From the NCBI GenBank assembly GCA_021791235.1, contig JAJYXA010000057.1, positions 1 through 6,995 of the forward strand: a DNA stretch of 6,995 nt. Reading direction: 5' to 3'. Position numbers and translations under genes: made by a program. This document shows positions 1 to 5,770 of the stretch, one piece after another. Source of the DNA: Pseudomonadota bacterium (GTDB lineage Bacteria > Pseudomonadota > Gammaproteobacteria > Burkholderiales > Thiobacillaceae). Every line of letters begins with the position of its first letter. The stretch's first letter is position 1. The notes beneath the pieces were generated by a model. That model did no database searches. It was not told where the DNA came from and saw only the letters and a program-made list of their open reading frames with translations.

Positions 1-834
1 GGCCATGCGCGCGGCGAAGCCGAAGGTCGTCGAGTCCGCGTACACCGGGGCGTCGGGCGTGTCGGCGAAGTCGCGCGCGTCGATCAGGTGCACTTCGTCG
101 AAACCGTGGGCGCGCCAGTAGCCGGTCATTTTTTCGTTGTCCCACAACGACACCATGCTGTGGTGCTCCTGCGAATAGCCGTTCCACACCAGCACCGGCA
201 GGGTGTTGGTGACGTCGGGATAGGCGGTGGCGAAGTGCTGGAACGCGCTCATGATGTAGGGCTCGCCCAGGCCGCCGTCGCCGATGGTGACGGGGAAAAG
301 CTTGTCGCGATGGAGATAGGCGCCGGCGAGCGCGAAATGCTGGCCCTGGCCCAAGGGGCCGGCGGGGGCGAGCAGGCCGGGAATCGCGCCCGACAGATGA
401 CCCAGGAGGCCGTGGCGCTCGCGAAAGCGCGCGCGCATGTCGGACACGGTGCGGATGCCCATGGCTTCCAGCGAGGTGTCGAGGAACATCGCCGAGTAGA
501 AGCCGGGTGCGTGGTGGCCGACCTCGGTCACCAGGTTGCGGTGGCCCAGCAGGTGCAGCGCGGCGACCGCGTCGGCGCTGGAGGCGAAGCCGCCGGGGTG
601 GCCGGAGGACTTGCTGCCGGTGACCTGCAGGGTCAGGTAGCGCAGCGCGTCGGCGGCGAGCAGGGTTTGATAAATCGCCGCCTCGCCGGTCGCATCCGGC
701 AGCGCGGGCTGCTTGGGGCCCAGCAGCGGCGCGGCGCCCAGACGGTCGATTTCCGGAAAGCTATCGGCGAAATACTGGATGCCTTCGCAGAAGGCGGGGA
801 GGGTCTCGGGGGTGGACTGCATCTGGGCGCTCAC
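1..834 (-). CDS. Transketolase-family thiamine-diphosphate enzyme, N-terminal part (runs off left edge)
   Basis: The first 278 codons of a leftward gene are present with no stop before base 1. The protein shows the transketolase/phosphoketolase N-terminal ThDP-binding fold. SGHPGG lies at residues 77-82, a histidine-rich GHHAPG at 106-111, the transketolase signature GPLGQG at 159-164, and GDG at 185-187 followed by N218 in LPVLVWNGY, which fits the GDG-X(about 30)-N cofactor and Mg motif. The LPVLVWNGY stretch looks more like phosphoketolase (LPILHLNGY), while SGHPGG and GPLGQG look like transketolase. Such enzymes move two-carbon ketol units between sugar phosphates in the cytoplasm, but the exact substrate cannot be read here. 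I chose GTG at 834 because AAAGG lies 7 bases upstream; an in-frame ATG at 822 has no such site. The gene is divergent from an IclR regulator and probably controlled by it. The family is fairly sure, the specific function is not. Confidence 0.8.
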   Translation of the reverse strand, partial: MSAQMQSTPETLPAFCEGIQYFADSFPEIDRLGAAPLLGPKQPALPDATGEAAIYQTLLAADALRYLTLQVTGSKSSGHPGGFASSADAVAALHLLGHRNLVTEVGHHAPGFYSAMFLDTSLEAMGIRTVSDMRARFRERHGLLGHLSGAIPGLLAPAGPLGQGQHFALAGAYLHRDKLFPVTIGDGGLGEPYIMSAFQHFATAYPDVTNTLPVLVWNGYSQEHHSMVSLWDNEKMTGYWRAHGFDEVHLIDARDFADTPDAPVYADSTTFGFAARMA

Positions 835-841
835 GGCTATA

Positions 842-846
842 CCTTT
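842..846 (-). promoter_or_regulatory. Ribosome binding site (AAAGG) for the transketolase-like gene
   Basis: Read on the minus strand, AAAGG precedes GTG at 834 with a 7-base spacer, which favours GTG over the ATG at 822. It overlaps the first operator-like repeat (844-858), so a bound regulator would sit on the translation start region. Confidence 0.5.
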
Positions 847-858
847 CACAATATGAAA
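844..858. promoter_or_regulatory. Operator-like inverted repeat 1 (TTTCA-N5-TGAAA)
   Basis: Perfect 5-bp arms TTTCA (844-848) and TGAAA (854-858) are separated by 5 bases. It has the same arms and spacing as the two repeats at 861-879 and 931-947. It lies against the start of the transketolase-like gene. It is probably a binding site for the adjacent IclR protein. The repeat is seen directly; the binding partner is inferred. Confidence 0.5.
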
Positions 859-860
859 AT

Positions 861-879
861 GTTTCACGTCATGTGAAAC
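861..879. promoter_or_regulatory. Operator-like inverted repeat 2 (GTTTCAC-N5-GTGAAAC)
   Basis: This is the best of the three repeats: perfect 7-bp arms at 861-867 and 873-879 with a 5-base spacer. It contains the TTTCA-N5-TGAAA core of the other two. Its centre is 19 bases from repeat 1, so two dimers could sit side by side in the divergent iclR-enzyme region. IclR-family proteins bind palindromes of this size; assignment to this IclR is inference from position. Confidence 0.6.
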
Positions 880-903
880 GATGATCGTATTGAAGCAGCT
901 AAA

Positions 904-932
904 GCGACAAATTTCATATTGCGTGATAAATT
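904..932 (+). promoter_or_regulatory. Candidate promoter of the iclR gene
   Basis: GCGACA (904-909, four of six matches to TTGACA) is followed by 17 bases and TAAATT (927-932, four of six matches to TATAAT). A TGn extension (924-926) precedes the -10. The start of transcription would fall near 939, so the mRNA would begin within a few bases of ATG 941. That agrees with the lack of a Shine-Dalgarno sequence there. Operator repeat 3 covers the -10 and the start. The match is weak and rests on inspection only. Confidence 0.35.
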
Positions 933-947
933 TTCACTTCATGAAAA
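931..947. promoter_or_regulatory. Operator-like inverted repeat 3 (TTTTCA-N5-TGAAAA)
   Basis: Perfect 6-bp arms at 931-936 and 942-947 with a 5-base spacer carry the same core as repeats 1 and 2. It overlaps the proposed iclR -10 box and the ATG at 941, a position suited to autorepression. Confidence 0.5.
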
Positions 948-1705
948 ATGCAGGCTCCTCGATCCAAGTGCTCGACCGCGCCATGGCGCTGGTCGGCATC
1001 CTTTCGCGTGCACCGGGTCCGATCAGCCTCACCCGGCTGGCCCATGATGCCGGCCTGCACACCGCCAGCGCGCACCGCATCCTGGGGGCGCTGATGGCGC
1101 ACGGCCTGGTCGAAAAGACCGGCGCCGGCGAATACGATCTGGGCGTGCGCTGGCTGGAAGTGGGCAATCGCCTGCGGGCCCGTCTCAATATACGTCAGGT
1201 GGCGATGCCCTTCATGCAGCAACTCGCCGAACTGACCGGCGAGACGGTCAACCTGATCGTGCGGCGCGGCGACGAAGCGGTCTACGTCGAGCGCGTGTCG
1301 GGCGGGCAGACCCTGATCCAGGTGGTGCAGGTGGTCGGCGCGCACGCCCCGCTGCACGTCACCGCCGCCGGCAAGATCTTTCTCGCCGAGGACAGCGCCA
1401 GCGGGGTGATGGGCTACGCCGAACGCACCGGCCTGCCCGCCTATACCCCGAACACCTTGACCACGCTGGAAAAACTGCGCACCGAACTTGAAGCGATACG
1501 CCGCGAGCAGCTGGCCTGCGACCGCGAGGAAGCCGAACTGGGGGTGGCATGCATCGGCGCGCCGATCCGCGACGCCGAAGGCAAGCTGGTCGCCGGCCTG
1601 TCGATCTCGGCGCCGGCCGACCGTCACAAACCGGGCTGGGCCGAGGCGCTGAAAAAAGCCGCTGCGCAGACCGGCGCCGCGCTGGGCTACCTGGCCGATG
1701 CCTGA
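941..1705 (+). CDS. IclR-family transcriptional regulator
   Basis: A 254-residue protein of usual IclR length. The N-terminal winged helix-turn-helix spans roughly residues 6-65: SSIQVLDRAMALVGIL opens helix 1, and ISLTRLAHDAGLHTASAHRIL (28-48) is the helix-turn-helix. The C-terminal effector domain (about 80-250) contains the family pattern around GETVNLIVRRGDEAVYVERV, HVTAAGKIFLAE, and near the end the stretch with GVACIGAPIRD and AGLSISAP. It should bind DNA as a dimer or tetramer and respond to a small metabolite, perhaps a substrate or product of the divergent enzyme. An upstream in-frame ATG at 881 would add 20 residues; I prefer 941 because MKNAGSSIQVLDRA is a typical family start. Neither ATG has a clear Shine-Dalgarno site. 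Three inverted repeats between the two genes suggest self-regulation and control of the neighbour. Family assignment is firm, target and ligand are inferred. Confidence 0.92.
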   Translation: MKNAGSSIQVLDRAMALVGILSRAPGPISLTRLAHDAGLHTASAHRILGALMAHGLVEKTGAGEYDLGVRWLEVGNRLRARLNIRQVAMPFMQQLAELTGETVNLIVRRGDEAVYVERVSGGQTLIQVVQVVGAHAPLHVTAAGKIFLAEDSASGVMGYAERTGLPAYTPNTLTTLEKLRTELEAIRREQLACDREEAELGVACIGAPIRDAEGKLVAGLSISAPADRHKPGWAEALKKAAAQTGAALGYLADA

Positions 1706-1767
1706 GTTCGCCGGCCGTCATGCCGAAACCCTTGCCGCGCGAGGGCTTTCTTGGCAATGTGGCGATC

Positions 1768-2787
1768 ATGACTGATTCTCTTGCGCCGGCCACCCGCCAC
1801 CAGATTGCCGCCTGGCTGATGATGGCCGCGGGCTTGTTGCTCGTGATGTTCCTGCGGCTGCTGCCGGCTCTGCTGGCCGGCCTGCTGGTGGTGCAACTGG
1901 TCCACCTGCTGGCGCCGCGCTTCGTCATCGGCAAGCTCAGCCACACCTGGTCCAAGGTGCTGGTGGTGACGCTGATCACCCTGGTGGTGCTGGGTGCCCT
2001 CGGCGGCCTGACCGCCGGCGCCATCCTCTATTTGCGCACCGAAGGCGGGCTCACCGGCCTGCTCACCAAGATGGCCGAGGTGATCGAAAATTCGCGCGAA
2101 CTGTTGCCGCCCTGGGCCGGGGAGTGGCTGCCGCAGGGCGACGAGTCGGTGATCCGCGCCGGCCTGGTCGAATGGCTGCGCGAGCACGCGCAGGAGCTGC
2201 GCAAGCTGGGCGGCGATGCCGGCCGCGTACTGCTGCTGATCCTGGTCGGCTTCATCATCGGCAGCTTCGTCGCGCTGCGCGAAGCCTCGCCGCATCACAC
2301 CCTGGCGCCGCTGGCGCAGGCGTTGTGCGAGCGCGTCCTCCGGCTGGCCGAAGCGTTCCGCCGCGTGGTGTTCGCCCAGGTGCGGATCTCCGCGCTCAAC
2401 GTCCTGCTGACCTGGATCTATCTCGGCCTGGTCCTGCCCGCGTTCGGCGTCCAGCTGCCCTTCGTCAAAACCATGGTGCTGGTGACCTTCGTCGTCGGCC
2501 TGCTGCCGGTGCTGGGCAACCTCATTTCCAATACCGTCATCGTCATCATTTCGCTGTCGCATTCGCTCTACGTCGCCGCGGGCTCGCTGGTCTTCCTGAT
2601 CGTCATCCACAAGCTCGAATATTTCGTGAATGCCCGTATCATTGGAGGCCAGATCAAGGCGCGCGCATGGGAGCTGCTCATCGTCATGCTGGCGATGGAA
2701 GCCGCCTTCGGCGTGCCGGGCGTGATCGCCGCGCCGGTGTTCTACGCCTATATCAAGAAAGAACTGTCAGACAGGAAATTAATTTAA
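1768..2787 (+). CDS. AI-2E/PerM family membrane transporter
   Basis: A 339-residue polytopic inner-membrane protein. Hydrophobic segments lie at about 13-48 (probably two helices), 62-89, 152-170, 208-226, 233-262 and 267-281. A more polar region at 90-150 separates the first and second halves, as in this family. The C-terminal signature is clear: ARIIGGQIKARAWELLIVML (289-308), then EAAFGVPGVIAAPVFYAYIK (311-330). Members include TqsA, linked to autoinducer-2 export in E. coli, and PerM; some relatives are described as ion antiporters, so the substrate is not known here. ATG 1768 gives a natural start (MTDSLAPATRHQ). An in-frame ATG at 1720 would add 16 residues; neither has a good ribosome binding site. 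It follows iclR by 62 bases on the same strand and overlaps the next gene by one base. Confidence 0.88.
   Translation: MTDSLAPATRHQIAAWLMMAAGLLLVMFLRLLPALLAGLLVVQLVHLLAPRFVIGKLSHTWSKVLVVTLITLVVLGALGGLTAGAILYLRTEGGLTGLLTKMAEVIENSRELLPPWAGEWLPQGDESVIRAGLVEWLREHAQELRKLGGDAGRVLLLILVGFIIGSFVALREASPHHTLAPLAQALCERVLRLAEAFRRVVFAQVRISALNVLLTWIYLGLVLPAFGVQLPFVKTMVLVTFVVGLLPVLGNLISNTVIVIISLSHSLYVAAGSLVFLIVIHKLEYFVNARIIGGQIKARAWELLIVMLAMEAAFGVPGVIAAPVFYAYIKKELSDRKLI
2773..2776 (+). promoter_or_regulatory. Ribosome binding site (AGGA) for the ACT-domain gene
   Basis: AGGA followed by AA lies 10 bases before ATG 2787, inside the end of the PerM gene. The start shares one base with the PerM stop (TAATG), so the two genes are probably translationally coupled. 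Confidence 0.5.
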
Positions 2788-3326
2788 TGGCAAGCGACAC
2801 CGAATCCCTCGTCATCACCGCCAGCGGCGAAGACAAAATCGGCCTGGTGGAGGGCTTTACCCGCCGCATCGGCGAGTCCGGCTGCAACATCGAGGAATCG
2901 CGCATGGCCGCGCTCGGCGGCCGCTTTGCGCTGCTGATGCGGGTTTCCGGCAGCTGGGACGCGCTGGCCAAGCTGGAAGCGCGGCTGCCGGCCGTGGGCG
3001 AGGAACTGGGCTTGGCGCTCACGCAGCAGCGCACCCGCCCCGTCCGCCCGGAAAAACCCCTGATTCCGTACACCGTCGAAGTCGCCGCGCTCGACCAGCC
3101 CGGCATCGTCAACAGCCTGGCCAATTTCTTCGCGCGCCTGCGCATCAACATCGAGGCGCTCGACACCGAAACCTACCCGGCGCCGCACACCGGCGCGCCC
3201 ATGTTCGCGGTCCACATGACGCTCGGCATCCCCGCCGACACCCACATCGCCACCCTGCGCGGCGATTTCCTCGATTACTGCGACGACCAGAATCTGGACG
3301 CCACCTTCGAGCCGGTGCGCGGGTAA
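2787..3326 (+). CDS. GcvR-like protein with two ACT domains
   Basis: A 179-residue cytoplasmic protein made of two ACT domains, near the usual length of GcvR. Domain 1 (about 6-80) opens with SLVITASGEDKIGLVEGFTR and has GCNIEESRMAALGGRFALLM. Domain 2 (about 92-175) opens with YTVEVAALDQPGIVNSLANF and continues RINIEALDTETY. The DKIG and DQPG turns followed by a helix are the usual ACT ligand-binding elements, often for glycine or serine. In E. coli, GcvR binds glycine and controls GcvA activity on the glycine cleavage operon; in other bacteria such proteins are annotated only as ACT or GcvR family. No gcv gene is in this window, so the role is by homology only. The start overlaps the upstream PerM stop and has a reasonable ribosome binding site. 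Confidence 0.85.
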   Translation: MASDTESLVITASGEDKIGLVEGFTRRIGESGCNIEESRMAALGGRFALLMRVSGSWDALAKLEARLPAVGEELGLALTQQRTRPVRPEKPLIPYTVEVAALDQPGIVNSLANFFARLRINIEALDTETYPAPHTGAPMFAVHMTLGIPADTHIATLRGDFLDYCDDQNLDATFEPVRG

Positions 3327-3364
3327 CAAGCCTTGATCCTGCATCCTCTTTTCTGGAGTCCATC

Positions 3365-3700
3365 ATGATTCGTGCCTTGGCATTGGGCTCAACCCTGCTC
3401 GCCCTCGCTGTGCCGGCCCACGCCGGATTGTATGCAGACGACTTGTCGCGTTGCCTGGTCGAGAAAACCACGGCTGTCGACAAAAACGCGCTGGTGCGCT
3501 GGGTGATCGCCACCACCACGGTGCATCCCGTCGTGCAATCGCTCGCCAAGGTGAGCGCTGAGGAGCGCGTGCGCGCCAATCGGGAAACCGCACGGCTGTT
3601 CGATCGTCTGCTGACCGAATCCTGTATCGAGCAGACCCGTCAGGCAGTCAAATACGAGGGCGCGGCAGCGCTGCAGACCGGGTTTCAGACACTGGGATAG
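3365..3700 (+). CDS. Small exported protein of unknown function
   Basis: A 111-residue protein with a clean Sec signal peptide: Met-Ile-Arg, a hydrophobic core at residues 4-17, and a likely signal peptidase I cut after Ala-His-Ala at 20. The mature part of about 91 residues is mostly helical and has just two cysteines, Cys30 and Cys87, which could form one disulfide in the periplasm. No lipobox and no membrane anchor after cleavage are visible. The start is supported by GGAG at 3355-3358, six bases upstream of ATG. It lies 38 bases after the ACT-domain gene on the same strand with no terminator visible between, so it may belong to the same transcript. I do not recognise the family. Confidence 0.75.
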   Translation: MIRALALGSTLLALAVPAHAGLYADDLSRCLVEKTTAVDKNALVRWVIATTTVHPVVQSLAKVSAEERVRANRETARLFDRLLTESCIEQTRQAVKYEGAAALQTGFQTLG

Positions 3701-3706
3701 GTTGCC

Positions 3707-3811
3707 ATGGCCGAATTGTTTTCCGATCCCGGCGTGGCCAAAGGACTGGGTGAGCTCGACAAACTGATCGACGCGAAAAAGCTCAAGCAGGCGCTGGGAA
3801 CGGGCAACTAA
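3707..3811 (+). CDS. Possible 34-residue small protein
   Basis: An ATG six bases after the previous stop opens a 34-codon frame ending in TAA: MAELFSDPGVAKGLGELDKL, then IDAKKLKQALGTGN. The composition is protein-like, with alternating acidic and basic residues and Leu/Ile spacing suggesting an amphipathic helix at about residues 10-30; codon use resembles the neighbours. A weak purine-rich site (GGGATAGG, end of the preceding gene) could serve translation by coupling. It has no signal peptide and matches no family I know. It sits just before the probable terminator at 3831-3861. It may be a real small gene or chance. Confidence 0.4.
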   Translation: MAELFSDPGVAKGLGELDKLIDAKKLKQALGTGN

Positions 3812-3830
3812 CCCAACGGAATTATGCGGT

Positions 3831-3861
3831 CCGGGACCAGCCGGTTCCGGCGCTGATTTTT
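3831..3861 (+). terminator. Probable intrinsic terminator of the rightward run
   Basis: An 8-bp stem (3831-3838 with 3843-3850, one G-U pair) with a 4-base loop is followed, after six bases, by five T (3857-3861). The T run is further from the stem than in a standard terminator, so confidence is modest. Its position, 20 bases after the last rightward ORF and before the converging gene, fits. Confidence 0.4.
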
Positions 3862-3953
3862 GAGGAGGGTGCCGCCCGGTTTCGCATCATTGCCCGTGGC
3901 CGCCGCCGCGCGGCGTCCAGCGACGAATTCGCCAGGCTGCCCGGCCGGGCCGC

Positions 3954-4928
3954 TCAGATGTCCTGGCTCTCGGTGCTGCCGAGTTCGATATAAAAAAACA
4001 TCGGCACGACCTCATCGTGGTTCGCGGGGTGCGGCTGGCTGCGCACCAGTGCCGCTTCCACGCGCGCGGCCTGCAGTGCGGGGCGATCGATGACGACGGG
4101 GTACAGCCGGTAGTGTTTCTCGATCGATTCGGCCTGCCGGCAGGCGGCCGCTTCCAGTGCGCCGCGGGTGGCCGCGTCCAGGTGCGGCAGCAGCAACATC
4201 CACGGCGCCTGCCAGGCGTGATAATCGTGCACCAGCCGGGTGTGGGCGGCGTCCATGCCGGCGGTGGCGATGAACAGCGGCGGGAAGGCCTCGGCGGCGA
4301 GCACGCGCCCGCGCAGGGCGTCGCCGCCTTTCAGCGTGTGCAGTCCCAGTCCGGCGCCATCGCCGGCGCGGCGGAACCATTGCACGACGCCGCTGGCGAG
4401 GCTGTTTACACAACGGGTCAAATACGCCCCGGCAGGCTCGGCCAGACCGGCAATCGCGGTGCTCTGGAAATGTTCCTGCGCGGCCATGCCGGCACGCCAG
4501 TCGAGCGGCGGTTGGGTGTCGGTTTCGCTGTCGGCGCGCACGCTGTGCAGCAGCGCCAGGGGCCGGTCGTCGCGGTCGAGCAGCCACAGCTCGAACGGGT
4601 CGCGGAATTTGAACGGCACGTCGCGATGCACCTTGAGCAGGTGCTCGTACACCACCGCGCCCATGTCCTCCAGGCGCCTGAAATCGTCCGACGGATACAG
4701 CGGCCCGCGTTTCAGGCCTTTATCCGCCGACCAGTGGCCGTAGCGGATGTCGGAAATCTGCGCGCGCTTGCCGGCACGTCCCAGCCCGTCGAGCAAGGCG
4801 TCGTTGGCCACGTAGATATCCCATTCGATGCCGTCGGTCGTCACCGCCTCGGCCGACTGGTAGCGAATGGTGTGCACCACCCCGCGAAACGGGTTGAGCA
4901 GGCGTTGGGCGTAGCACTCGATCCGCAT
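3954..4928 (-). CDS. Conserved-looking protein of unknown function (324 residues)
   Basis: I do not recognise this protein. It has no signal peptide and no membrane span, so it is probably cytoplasmic. The N-terminal third (1-110) looks like a compact alpha/beta unit: MRIECYAQRLLNPFRGVVHT, then GIEWDIYVAND, ISDIRYGHWS and YPSDDFRRLEDMG. The middle includes FRDPFELWLLDRDDRPLALL. The C-terminal half is helical and rich in Ala, Leu and Trp, with WQAPWMLLLPHLDAATRGAL and IEKHYRLYPVVID. Codon use is like the neighbours and the frame is intact, which argues for a real gene. The start ATG 4928 has GAGGT 13 bases upstream (rather far) and AGAG nearer. It follows the DUF502 gene by 44 bases on the same strand and is probably co-transcribed with it. 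No close functional clue is visible. Confidence 0.78.
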   Translation of the reverse strand: MRIECYAQRLLNPFRGVVHTIRYQSAEAVTTDGIEWDIYVANDALLDGLGRAGKRAQISDIRYGHWSADKGLKRGPLYPSDDFRRLEDMGAVVYEHLLKVHRDVPFKFRDPFELWLLDRDDRPLALLHSVRADSETDTQPPLDWRAGMAAQEHFQSTAIAGLAEPAGAYLTRCVNSLASGVVQWFRRAGDGAGLGLHTLKGGDALRGRVLAAEAFPPLFIATAGMDAAHTRLVHDYHAWQAPWMLLLPHLDAATRGALEAAACRQAESIEKHYRLYPVVIDRPALQAARVEAALVRSQPHPANHDEVVPMFFYIELGSTESQDI

Positions 4929-4972
4929 GAGACTGAACTCTACCTCAGCTTGCGCAGCGCTTCACCGCGTGA

Positions 4973-5593
4973 TCATGGCCCGGTTTGGTCGGACGAATCG
5001 CCGTTGCCGGCCGTGCTCATCCACGCAAACATCGACGCGCGCATCGCTTCTTCCACCGACACGTCGATCGGTTGCACCCAGTCGCGCGGAACGAACACGG
5101 TATACCCGCCGATCATGTAGCCCATCGGCAGGTAAACCGCCACGCGGTCGCCCGGCAGGAAGCCGGGGGGCAGGTCGTCCACGCTCTGGCGCGTGATCAG
5201 TCCCACCACTTCGAGATCCAGCCCCGGCAGCTTGAGCGCCACCACCGTTTGCTTGGCAGCCTGATTGCTTTTGGGTGAAAAATAATCGGCAAAATCCTTG
5301 AGCGAGGAATAGATGCTCTTCACCACCGGCAGGTTGGTGAAGGGCAGTTCCACCAGCGTCAGCAGCCTGCCCACGCCGCGTTGCGACATCAGCACGCCGA
5401 GCAGGAAAATGCCGGTGATCCCGAGCAGCAAGCCCATTCCCGGCACATAAAATTCGCCGATGAACGGCCGTATCAACTGCATGGCCAGCGTCTCCGTCCA
5501 GCGCAGGAAGACATACAGTAGATAGACCGTCAGCCCGAGCGGCAAGGCGGTGATCAGGCCGCGAAAAAAATACTGAGAGATTTGCTTGGTCAA
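4973..5593 (-). CDS. DUF502 family membrane protein
   Basis: A 206-residue inner-membrane protein. Two transmembrane helices lie at about 12-31 (GLITALPLGLTVYLLYVFL) and 54-70 (GLLLGITGIFLLGVLMS). A conserved cytoplasmic or soluble region follows, with LPVVKSIYSSLKDF (88-101), then PPGFLPGDRVAVYLPMGYMIG and a run including VPRDWVQPIDVSVEEAMR near the end. These match the DUF502 (LCV/COV-like) family, whose biochemical role is not established. The start is TTG at 5593: the frame is closed by TAG at 5609-5611, and no ATG or GTG lies between. In the neighbouring frame an ATG at 5606 leads only to a shadow ORF. In many betaproteobacteria, to my knowledge, DUF502 sits before aspS; here the next gene is an unknown protein instead. 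Confidence 0.85.
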   Translation of the reverse strand: MTKQISQYFFRGLITALPLGLTVYLLYVFLRWTETLAMQLIRPFIGEFYVPGMGLLLGITGIFLLGVLMSQRGVGRLLTLVELPFTNLPVVKSIYSSLKDFADYFSPKSNQAAKQTVVALKLPGLDLEVVGLITRQSVDDLPPGFLPGDRVAVYLPMGYMIGGYTVFVPRDWVQPIDVSVEEAMRASMFAWMSTAGNGDSSDQTGP

Positions 5594-5676
5594 TTGGGGG
5601 CCCCATGGCTAGGCGTCGAATCATTCACGCAGTCTCGTAAGCATAGCAGCGACGCGTTGCCGTCACGCAGTGGCGT

Positions 5677-5698
5677 TCCGCGCAAAAATTTGCGCGGA
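5677..5698. repeat. Perfect inverted repeat with 10-bp arms in the divergent region
   Basis: Arms TCCGCGCAAA (5677-5686) and TTTGCGCGGA (5689-5698) are exact reverse complements around two A. It lies between the DUF502 gene and the EAL-HDOD gene, six bases before the FliA-like -35 element. There is no T run after it on either strand, so an operator is more likely than a terminator. Confidence 0.55.
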
Positions 5699-5703
5699 CA
5701 GGC

Positions 5704-5730
5704 TACAGTCTTGGCCGGCGCTGCCGATGA
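5704..5730 (+). promoter_or_regulatory. FliA (sigma-28)-like promoter for the EAL-HDOD gene
   Basis: TACAGTCT (5704-5711) is followed by exactly 11 bases and GCCGATGA (5723-5730). The sigma-28 consensus is TAAAGTTT-N11-GCCGATAA, so the match is six of eight and seven of eight with ideal spacing. Transcription would start near 5738, leaving a leader of about 33 bases that contains the ribosome binding site. Orientation and distance fit the gene at 5771. The sequence match is direct; FliA control is inferred. Confidence 0.5.
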
Positions 5731-5757
5731 CCAGACTGATGGGCCCAGGTTTGTTGC

Positions 5758-5762
5758 GGAGG
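5758..5762 (+). promoter_or_regulatory. Ribosome binding site (GGAGG) for the EAL-HDOD gene
   Basis: GGAGG ends eight bases before GTG 5771, an optimal site that decides for this GTG over the later in-frame ATG at 5792. Confidence 0.65.
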
Positions 5763-5770
5763 AGTGGAGC

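Noticed and set aside
88..876. A 262-codon plus-strand frame opposite the transketolase-like gene
   Set aside because: Gly/Ala/Val/Gln-rich without recognisable motifs, while the minus strand encodes clear ThDP-enzyme motifs.
910..932. AATTT...AAATT as a fourth operator-like repeat
   Set aside because: Only the outer five bases pair; the inner part does not match the TTTCA-N5-TGAAA core or spacing.
1687..2610. A 307-codon open frame on the minus strand across the PerM gene
   Set aside because: It is Gln/His/Asp-rich, low in hydrophobic residues, and antisense to a clear membrane protein; this is the usual shadow frame in GC-rich DNA.
3939..3950. A 12-base perfect GC palindrome just after the stop of the unknown 324-residue gene
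   Set aside because: Considered as a terminator for the leftward pair, but no T run follows on the minus strand and short GC palindromes are common at this base composition.
3860..4093. A plus-strand frame starting after the hairpin at 3831-3861
   Set aside because: TTG start, Arg/Pro/Ala-rich shadow composition, and it overlaps the end of the minus-strand gene.
4017..5120. A 367-codon plus-strand frame over the unknown and DUF502 genes
   Set aside because: It spans two minus-strand genes and their intergenic gap, with shadow-like composition. DUF502 is recognisable on the other strand.
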